NCBI GenBank assembly: GCA_017608995.1
Contig: JAFCEU010000012.1
Span: 1-11,999, forward strand
Source of the DNA: Candidatus Iainarchaeum sp.
Lineage (GTDB): Archaea > Iainarchaeota > Iainarchaeia > Iainarchaeales > DTGL01
Length of the DNA stretch: 11,999 nucleotides
Reading direction: 5' to 3'
Part shown: in pieces, positions 8,401 to 11,999 of the stretch
Layout: each line of letters begins with the position of its first letter
Numbering within the stretch: position 1 is the stretch's first letter
Notes under the pieces: model-generated
What the model was told of the DNA's origin: nothing
Seen by the model: the letters and a program-made list of their open reading frames with translations, nothing else
The model's database searches: none
Translations under genes and position numbers: made by a program

Positions 8401-9839
8401 AGGTAATTGAATGGAATCCTGAGCTACAAAGCTATGTTATAAGCTATAATGAGTACAAGACCTTACATGATCAGCTGCTTGCGGGAGTACTACAAAATAT
8501 TGCAACACAAAGCAGGGAAGCACCGATAACCATAACTATGGGAAACACTACCGTAAGTGCAACAGAGGCGGAATGGTCTGAGTTCTTGAGAGTAATTGTG
8601 AACAACGTACAGTTTAGAGTAGGCCTAATGAATGTTCCTGGCTTAGCACCAGATGTTGAGGAATACATAAGAACAAATGCTATTGATGTTGTTGAACCTG
8701 TTGAAAGTACTGCAACTACTGAGCTCTCATATGCAAACTTGAAGGTTGATAACCTAAGTGCAAACCTCGTAGCAGATGTTTTGAACACTTATAATCCTGC
8801 AGAACTAAACCCAGACCAGATAGAATTTGAGCAATACCTAGAGTACGACAACGGCGAATTTAAGAGAGAGACCACAACAAAGCTAGCTGCGGGCGAATAC
8901 GCTTACAGAATAGAACCGAAGATTGTAATAGATTTCGAAGGTGGCTTAGCGGTAGCATTAGAGAAGTTTGTAGTTAAGCTTGTATTAGCTAAGCCTATTG
9001 AACAGATTGACGCTGAACAAGGAACAAGCTATGCTGAGAACCCGCTGTTCTATGTTTCGCTCGATGGCCCCATAGGAAGGGGAAAGAAAAACGTTGATTA
9101 TGGAATTGGGTTCTCGCTGCCAGAAAACCTGGATGTTTATTATTACTACAACAGCTACGATGACTGGGAAAAAGCATATGAGCGTGCACCTGGAATAAAA
9201 ACTCTAACAGTAAAGTACAGCGACAAATATGAGAACACCCGCACAGGCAGAGTGCTTGCGCTAGATTTGAGAAAAGGTTCCTTTGAATATTTCCCTTCAT
9301 ACCCAGTAGCGCTTAAGCTTTCATCACAATATACAAACAACATCATCTACTATAGATTCAATAATGAATATTATTATGGTAATATAAAGAACGTGTTTGT
9401 TTGGTGGCCCTCAAGCGAAACAGAAATGCCGAGAGTGGATGAGCTTGCAAGCTTCCCACCGGAATCATATTGCGAAGGATGGAGCGACACCATGAATTTA
9501 GCTAGAATAATGCTAAGTCCAGGCGACTGGTATTCAATAGCGTATATGCCTTATACTCCAACAAGCGAAACCGGAGCACAAGAGCTACAACTCGAAATTT
9601 TCTGTGCAAAAGATCCGGTAGTTTTAAGCGCTAAAATCTTTGAAGGTGAAACACAATCAACTGCCGAAACCAGAAGCCCAGCAGGCGGCTCTGTAAGGAT
9701 TGTTGAGGCCAGAGGAGCACCAGCAACCATAGAAGAATATTTAAGCAGAATAAATGATGGAGAAATATGCATAAATAAGATAAACAGAACGCAGCTCATA
9801 CTTAAGTGGAACCCCGGAGTAATTGAGCTACCAGGATAA
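2460..9839 (+). CDS. Giant N-terminally anchored surface protein with CarboxypepD_reg/SpaA-like beta-sandwich repeats (2,459 aa)
   Basis: Numbering is from the ATG at 2460; an in-frame TTG at 2442 would add six residues. Residues 1-26 are polar and presumably cytoplasmic, and 27-50 form one membrane helix (PLFFALVVIVILALLYFSGI). The rest should be outside, and there is no second C-terminal helix or sorting signal. Residues 57-579 hold six beta-sandwich repeats of CarboxypepD_reg/SpaA type, most with the turn T(N/D)xxGxxxF. Residues 580-760 are a module shared with the next gene. Then come an Ig-like region (763-902), another CarboxypepD_reg-like repeat (903-1001, TDSDGVFPY), further beta domains (1002-1268), a Pro/Gln/Tyr/Trp linker (1289-1331), and a small cysteine-containing beta domain (1333-1416). 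The remaining 1,040 residues are not recognised. They include scattered cysteines, a charged coiled-coil stretch (about 1811-1865), a helical region (about 1900-2075), and a tyrosine-rich beta-looking end (YYYYN at 2227-2231, EYYYG near 2303-2307). Many N-x-S/T sequons fit an S-layer-type glycosylated exoprotein. No catalytic motif was found. Likely roles are adhesion, a stalk or cell-cell contact, by inference from architecture only. Confidence 0.95.
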   Translation: MPIMETLREKWEDFNYWLEDHNIPKPLFFALVVIVILALLYFSGIFTIIAPPAKPVTLKVMVVDKENNPISNAKVTLYSEAFDTKERTTNQRGQATFTVPANTKFVLEVSYEDQIEERELTLEEDSTETVMLDMRLITYYNKRIIFYKGNTQEKATDIEELDAYCTLTEWEKYSVPVKNGEALLENIPSDCGSLIVNVGDKQFPTTVQDSAPFEIRLEEAVQKGTIIAMIADATTNQPVGAREISAILLNEFSQQVAGPLESDSTGTVVFEDIEPGKYRVKVLGLGKYKDIISEEKELLPGKQTLFTIKVERSAAFPIKIRVLDVQGLAVKSVKLELKDSEDNTLVQSVWTNVNGEYTFYVDEETTYWVVLTKGNWTKTLEVTPSEEFYEVTYNPEELKESGQVIVKVTDQDGELLENVNVELFTSEQKATGYACVTGADGQCEFDEVMPGIYYAKASLGNFPPVASANFEMKPYSAQPVEINLSIEIGKGAFEFTVLNESSKPIQKAKVKAVDISTGKTIASSETDSEGIAELLVRVDRKPFFVVEADGYLPYVTIPLTPIYGITIEKKVMLVKGATSLKIEFEGLSVEDESVTDFVSAGKIYTAKLKVIVPDAKYKKVGMHLRIGREQANKTSIMEEDIAYISEVYSNAQKIIKGTTFTPPQGTNVDMVHLTDGSAKWANLEWILGNDGMPNKGVFEAEFDVAVRDSAVEGETFKLSYRAYGDKGVYVRDPEDKQLGQAKTSAEKQELYALTYDVFYSIGITNLCDSYYCKSFTIEDLSNKTKLVVTDSYPAKIGNHYRLHFTINKKGFGYEKGATLKMSAQQALQFGAYEIEDAEGKRHEGLADKELELDIGSISQNKTIAGFVEFETIKEGTAILNISIVTEQGVSFEHEIAIEIEAGNELELDIVPKTIVPLIDNELLFRFTEKDTNEPVENVAVSLYLDGTRIASGVTDSDGVFPYVLQAPNAGATLKVVGKKPGYKPLTHELKIDEKILKVMPPTVNIDLQAVSREEAEFSITVDNQTAIPFTISEISFGEGLSDLIEVEAVEEYKGKEVAPGSTFEVKLKAKLTEKGKAVEETKSLESEITINVENKDLQKVWSDSITLNARILLGAELDYEDCLVIEPTSWDIKTFGRAKQISFTIRNTCTANGEAASLRALKARVRWHGESPIGTFKIRGDFIKDGELELSESREIVAENIIENFEEEATLIFTPNEDLQSASVNPDIEFEAVHLSDSGKETIKAKIDVSIIANKLLNCLRIIRDTKIELRTCGFDTGWGLSSRYFDRDPYATGLQPSQPPQQQYPYTWPTAQYVPPWQTKYSYGAYNQRWKCEEDEAELTVENACTEAVEITVKTDSALSADPTTLEIDPVSSKTITIAPSTRIGRFKVKILGKFKGVAELADEIDSFTVKVLRFQDISEQCLPTIEPTILRANFLGWQKSAGRIYNKCYHLGYKLIQPTRENFHCYTPESQGTSLEGPCPLIRQVVFSLPKVEEISETEAWEIMEFSIWYNPKIIEQMPLVQEGTIEQRIGNLRIVASNVYNAVVSPGIISVPMNIPDVGTKYFPVEVTFEDPFQWLGVAGMLIDEGNPNLFPAECVNIDALNLPFNGVEVLSDDDFINNRFVWNENPPQELWVMPVARSNEDVTMQSAETIGFCGRADYINPLPFTTWEDPASGVKLYFELTKGKHHIVMTVDRSEMFTKCAKIEFQMPIKVTRVFHNAGTQEVKLNVVVNVLNKGVKEFTEGCENEPVKTPAIPDWASIEACENTGASVYYQYGFDRLLFKWHPEDIDALTCDSAEGAAYFCDGAQFIMQLSHRFREINDRIEKLNKEVKDNVELRTIIQTIGENDVLVEELQNETGKLYKITKKQTIVHDSVTGNKLLFFLGQEGIKAGFLVPAKSDTCDTSGLTNSINELLNSLNASNEAYSANTLANALPSLERALQSCYGPEVAPDNIVGILPETTDMFMSGNAASIWTNMKEVIEWNPELQSYVISYNEYKTLHDQLLAGVLQNIATQSREAPITITMGNTTVSATEAEWSEFLRVIVNNVQFRVGLMNVPGLAPDVEEYIRTNAIDVVEPVESTATTELSYANLKVDNLSANLVADVLNTYNPAELNPDQIEFEQYLEYDNGEFKRETTTKLAAGEYAYRIEPKIVIDFEGGLAVALEKFVVKLVLAKPIEQIDAEQGTSYAENPLFYVSLDGPIGRGKKNVDYGIGFSLPENLDVYYYYNSYDDWEKAYERAPGIKTLTVKYSDKYENTRTGRVLALDLRKGSFEYFPSYPVALKLSSQYTNNIIYYRFNNEYYYGNIKNVFVWWPSSETEMPRVDELASFPPESYCEGWSDTMNLARIMLSPGDWYSIAYMPYTPTSETGAQELQLEIFCAKDPVVLSAKIFEGETQSTAETRSPAGGSVRIVEARGAPATIEEYLSRINDGEICINKINRTQLILKWNPGVIELPG
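2628..4196 (+). repeat. Six tandem CarboxypepD_reg/SpaA-like domains in the giant protein
   Basis: These are degenerate protein-level repeats of about 80-90 residues at residues 57-137, 138-222, 223-312, 313-401, 402-489 and 490-579 (boundaries approximate). Most share a strand ending in VxDxxxxP(I/V)xxAxV, then the turn TNQRGQATF, DSTGTVVF, TNVNGEYTF, TGADGQCEF or TDSEGIAEL, then an aromatic strand such as GKYRVKV or GIYYAKA. The second repeat is the most divergent, lacks the turn and has its own cysteine pair (C165, C191). The fifth has C435 and C443 flanking the turn. The DNA itself is not repetitive, so the duplications are old. In this family such domains usually act as rigid spacers or stalks; that role is inferred here. 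Confidence 0.75.
4197..4742 (+). other. Conserved module of the giant protein, shared with the next gene
   Basis: Residues 580 to about 760 follow the sixth repeat and differ from it. The first 83 residues match the end of the neighbouring gene: GL, AGK.Y.AK, a P, then K.G.H.R.G, ME.D..YI..VY and II.GT.F.P occur in the same order, roughly a third of positions identical by eye alignment. The rest continues with HLTDGSAKWANLEW and a strand pattern ending before C767. The predominance of alternating hydrophobic residues suggests another beta domain. I do not know a named family for it. Confidence 0.7.
6324..6452 (+). other. Pro/Gln/Tyr/Trp-rich low-complexity linker within the giant protein
   Basis: Residues 1289-1331 are unlike their surroundings: they contain the run QPSQPPQQQYPYTW, further PP and YS/YG pairs, and few charged residues. 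They are bracketed by cysteines (C1259 and C1276 before, C1333 just after). The stretch looks like an extended, flexible, aromatic-rich hinge between the repeat-bearing N-terminal half and the unrecognised C-terminal half. Confidence 0.7.
7890..8072 (+). other. Charged helical, coiled-coil-like segment in the giant protein
   Basis: Residues from about 1811 to 1871 are highly charged with regularly spaced hydrophobics (FREINDRIEKLNKEVKDNV, then VLVEELQNETGKLYKI). This is the pattern of an alpha-helical coiled coil inside an otherwise mostly beta protein. Cysteines precede it (three in the 60 residues before). It could mediate self-association; no heptad calculation was possible. Confidence 0.5.
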
Positions 9840-9915
9840 ATCAAAAAAGCGAAAAAAAGCTAAAAAGAAAAAAATAAAATAGAAAGGGATAATCAATTAA
9901 TATGAGGCAGTTAAT
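9840..9915 (+). promoter_or_regulatory. Short A-rich intergenic gap, possible weak promoter
   Basis: These 76 bp are very A-rich on this strand (runs GAAAAAAAG, AAAAAGAAAAAAATAAAATAG). No T-run is present, so there is no visible archaeal U-tract terminator for the giant gene, and read-through into the next gene is likely. An AAAATAAAATA stretch near 9871-9881 could act as a poor TATA box with a start point near 9905. The operon reading is preferred. Confidence 0.3.
9904..9907 (+). promoter_or_regulatory. Ribosome binding site for the second giant protein
   Basis: GAGG lies 8 nt before the ATG at 9916 and matches the archaeal anti-Shine-Dalgarno complement. The reading frame has a stop at 9898-9900 and no other ATG between, which fixes 9916 as the first methionine. 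The ATG at 9902 is in another frame and closes after 11 codons. Confidence 0.6.
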
Positions 9916-11999
9916 ATGGGCGTGCTACAATCGATAAAGGATCTTTATTATCATTTAGAGGATAAATATTATGACCTTATAGACCGAATAAGCACGCACG
10001 TTCCTATTTACAAAGTTACAGATGCGATAGATAAGGTTGTACCTTCCTTTGCGTTGCTTCTTCTGGTAATAGCTGTACTAATTGGTTATGCCCTTATAAG
10101 CTTCACACCAGCGATAATGCCAAAAAAAGCAGAGATAAGCGTGCTTGTTGAATACAGGGATCGATATGGTGCGAAGCACCCTCTTGAAGGCGCATCTGTT
10201 ACAATTATAAATGGCGAGCTCTCTACAACAATCGACACCAATGAAGATGGAATGCTAAGCACACAATACTTTGCAAAGATCGGTAATGTTATTTCGATAA
10301 GCATTGCGAAGGATGGTTTTAAACCGAAGCCTTATTCAACAGAGCTTGAGGTTGATAGCGAAATAGAACGCATACATGTTGTTCTTGATGAAATAATAAA
10401 ATTCAAAGATGTTAGGTTCAGGCTTGTTGATGAAGATGGCAATCCTATTGCAAACAAATTCGTTAGCTTGAGCTTTGAATGTGGCAACGATGCCGAAGCT
10501 CCAGCAGATATAGAAACGATGACTGATTATACTGGACTTGTTGAAGTGAATGATGTTCCTATCGAATGCGACCCATTGCTAGTTTCTGTGAGCGCTAAGG
10601 GTTATGAAGCATTAGTTCGCGAGCGCATTAGAGATGGCTCTGCTATTGTATTGAAACCGAAGCAGGAGCTAAAACCACCTGAAGAGAAGGGTAGAATTAT
10701 TGTAAGTGTGCTTTTTAAAGGCGAGCCGGTAACGGAGCCTATTGCAGTTGAGCTCTACAAAGACACCGGCGCTGCGCCGATGTTTATGGAGTATAAAACA
10801 ACAGAGAACGGGCAAGCGGTATTTGAAGTTTTAGCTGGCACTTATAAAGTAAAAACACGCGCAACCCAGAAATATGGTAGCGCCGAATCTAATTTCATTA
10901 CTGTTGGCGCAAATGAATATAGAACTGTTACGCTCGCAATTGAAGAGAAAATTATTGGGTATATAAAACTTAAAATTATTGACGAAGCAAATAGCGAACC
11001 TTTGAAAGATGTAAGAGTAACTCTGATGAAAGAATCAACGCAGGTTGCTTTCGATGAAACTGATGAAGCAGGCTTGGTGCGATTCAATCTAACCAAGGAC
11101 GAAAGCTTTACTGTGGTAATAGACCATCCAGAATACTGTTTGGCACGCTTAACAGATGTGCGGAAGTCAGATAGTGTAATAGAAGTGAAGCTTAAGAAAT
11201 ACACTGGTGATTGCGGCGGCGTGCTCATAGCAAAAGTTGTAGATGAAGACAATAACCCTATTGCAAATGCAATGGTCGGAATATTTGATGAGAAAGGTAA
11301 TTCTTTAGGCTGGGCTGAGCGCGTTACCGATATAAATGGCGAAGCAGAATTTAAAGGTCTGGGCGCGGGCAAATATAAGTTCTTCGCATACAAAGGTTAC
11401 GGAAGCGGTTGGAGCGATGTTGTTGAGTATCGCGTAAGAGAAGCAGCGAAGGAAAGAGCAACTATTGTATTGCATATTCCAAAAGCAACAATCGAGCTAA
11501 GGGTTGTTAATTATGACTCTGAACCCCTGCCGTTCAGCGATGTAACGCTGAAGAACGCTGACACAGATAAGCTGCTTGCAGGGCCTGTAAAGGTTGAGGA
11601 CTTAAACGGAAAAATAAGCTTCACTGTTGATGCTGGCATACCTTTTTATGTATACATAACAAACCCGCAATACGCAAGCTACTTTACAGAAGCGATAACC
11701 TTAAGGCCTAATGAGCTGCGCTTTATGCAGGTTGTGCTCGAGCCAAAACGCATAAGTGGCGAAATAAAAGTAGACTTCTTAGGGTTGTTTAAAGGTGATA
11801 AAACCGCTTCAGTGGTTGCAGCAGGCAAAGAATATATCGCTAAATTTAGGCTTTCAATACCAGAACAAGCAAACTATCAAAAGTTCGGCTTGCACATAAG
11901 GACTGGCAAATACAATATGATGGAAAAGGACTTCATATATATTAAAGATGTTTATGCGCCAGGGAAGCCGAATATTATAAGGGGCACTTCTTTTAACCC
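9916..11999 (+). CDS. Second giant-type surface protein, paralog of the upstream gene (3' partial, 694 codons visible)
   Basis: The frame is open from ATG 9916 to the last base with no stop, so the protein runs beyond the window. The order of parts copies the preceding gene. Residues 1-42 are polar and presumably cytoplasmic, rich in Tyr and charge (DLYYHLEDKYYDLIDRI). Residues 43-65 form one membrane helix (PSFALLLLVIAVLIGYALI). Residues 72-610 hold six CarboxypepD_reg/SpaA-like beta-sandwich repeats, and the shared module starts at about 613. The repeats show the turn motif TNEDGMLS, TDYTGLVEV, TENGQAVFEV, TDEAGLVRF, TDINGEAEF and DLNGKISF, with companion strands VDEDGNPIAN and VDEDNNPIANA. 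Cysteines occur in pairs in the second repeat and around the fourth/fifth boundary. No enzyme motif is visible. It is probably exported and anchored by its N terminus beside its paralog. Whether it is as long as its neighbour cannot be seen. Function is inferred only: adhesive or structural cell-surface protein. Confidence 0.95.
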   Translation, partial: MGVLQSIKDLYYHLEDKYYDLIDRISTHVPIYKVTDAIDKVVPSFALLLLVIAVLIGYALISFTPAIMPKKAEISVLVEYRDRYGAKHPLEGASVTIINGELSTTIDTNEDGMLSTQYFAKIGNVISISIAKDGFKPKPYSTELEVDSEIERIHVVLDEIIKFKDVRFRLVDEDGNPIANKFVSLSFECGNDAEAPADIETMTDYTGLVEVNDVPIECDPLLVSVSAKGYEALVRERIRDGSAIVLKPKQELKPPEEKGRIIVSVLFKGEPVTEPIAVELYKDTGAAPMFMEYKTTENGQAVFEVLAGTYKVKTRATQKYGSAESNFITVGANEYRTVTLAIEEKIIGYIKLKIIDEANSEPLKDVRVTLMKESTQVAFDETDEAGLVRFNLTKDESFTVVIDHPEYCLARLTDVRKSDSVIEVKLKKYTGDCGGVLIAKVVDEDNNPIANAMVGIFDEKGNSLGWAERVTDINGEAEFKGLGAGKYKFFAYKGYGSGWSDVVEYRVREAAKERATIVLHIPKATIELRVVNYDSEPLPFSDVTLKNADTDKLLAGPVKVEDLNGKISFTVDAGIPFYVYITNPQYASYFTEAITLRPNELRFMQVVLEPKRISGEIKVDFLGLFKGDKTASVVAAGKEYIAKFRLSIPEQANYQKFGLHIRTGKYNMMEKDFIYIKDVYAPGKPNIIRGTSFN
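10129..11745 (+). repeat. Six tandem CarboxypepD_reg/SpaA-like domains in the second giant protein
   Basis: Approximate repeat limits are residues 72-158, 163-247, 259-344, 346-428, 432-522 and 523-610. Each carries the G-turn motif T(D/N)xxGxxxF or a close variant. The third and fifth also keep the aromatic GxY strand (LAGTYKVKT, GAGKYKFFA). The second and fifth share a near-identical opening strand (DEDGNPIAN, DEDNNPIAN), which marks them as duplicates. Lys/Pro-rich connectors (KPKQELKPPEEKGR near 247-260) separate some units. Divergence at DNA level is high, so there is no simple nucleotide repeat. Confidence 0.75.
11752..11999 (+). other. Start of the conserved module in the second giant protein (truncated by the window)
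   Basis: Residues 613-694 align with residues 580-662 of the upstream giant. Shared positions include F.GL, AGK.Y.AK, P, Y.K.G.H.R.G, ME.D..YI..VY and II.GT.F.P. The second copy is a few residues shorter between the H.R.G and ME.D blocks. The match sits directly after the sixth repeat in both proteins. Confidence 0.75.

Noticed and set aside
9840..9900. A-rich gap as a terminator
   Set aside because: A run of A on the plus strand would be U-rich only in a minus-strand transcript, and no minus-strand gene ends here.
9902..9937. 11-codon open frame overlapping the start of the second giant gene
   Set aside because: It has no ribosome binding site of its own and only overlaps the GAGG site and first codons of the real gene. 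There is no attenuator-like structure to suggest a leader peptide.
10842..11393. 183-codon minus-strand open frame
   Set aside because: It lies entirely inside the second giant gene, whose plus-strand frame is open throughout with clear repeat motifs. The minus-strand translation is Ser/Phe/Leu-rich and looks like a shadow of the coding strand.

Overview
The window reads as about 12 kb of archaeal chromosome carrying one plus-strand cluster of secreted, membrane-anchored surface proteins. The archaeal call is inferred from TATA-like AT-rich stretches upstream of genes, short Shine-Dalgarno matches to the archaeal 16S tail (GGTG, GAGG), many AGA/AGG arginine and ATA isoleucine codons, and N-terminally anchored exoproteins with no LPXTG or other C-terminal sorting signal. 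The gene style (pilin-like long N-terminal helix, cysteine-rich exodomain, giant beta-sandwich repeat proteins) recalls DPANN archaea such as Diapherotrites or Micrarchaeota. That lineage guess rests on recollection of style, because the window holds no rRNA or housekeeping marker.

Layout, all on the plus strand: (1) 1-578, the C-terminal 192 codons of a protein whose start lies outside the window; it is helical and cysteine-containing, with a faint resemblance to the end of a lysozyme or lytic-transglycosylase fold. (2) 599-2281, a 560-residue protein with a pilin-like N-terminal membrane helix and 16 cysteines, 20 bp after gene 1. (3) 2460-9839, a giant of 2,459 residues: a 26-residue cytoplasmic tail, one membrane helix, six CarboxypepD_reg/SpaA-like beta-sandwich repeats, a distinctive conserved module, further Ig-like domains, an aromatic/Pro/Gln linker, and a long unrecognised cysteine-containing C-terminal half with a coiled coil. 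(4) 9916 to the window end, a second protein of the same design, still open after 694 codons.

The main result is that genes 3 and 4 are tandem paralogs. Both have a short cytoplasmic tail, one membrane helix and six repeats, and then the same module, which begins near residue 580 in the first and near residue 613 in the second. The module can be aligned by eye (shared AGK.Y.AK, H.R.G, ME.D..YI..VY and II.GT.F.P). Gene 4 runs off the window partway into this module, so it is probably also very large.

Genes 1 and 2 look co-transcribed. A 178-bp AT-rich gap with several TATA-like elements precedes gene 3 and probably holds its promoter. Gene 4 follows after 76 bp with no T-run terminator between. 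A reasonable reading is a cell-surface or attachment apparatus: two giant stalk-like proteins, a pilin-like cysteine-rich protein and possibly a wall- or glycan-related protein. No catalytic domain could be identified, and the joint function is an inference. No RNA gene, mobile element, CRISPR array or minus-strand gene was found, and no gene-free stretch exceeds 300 bp.
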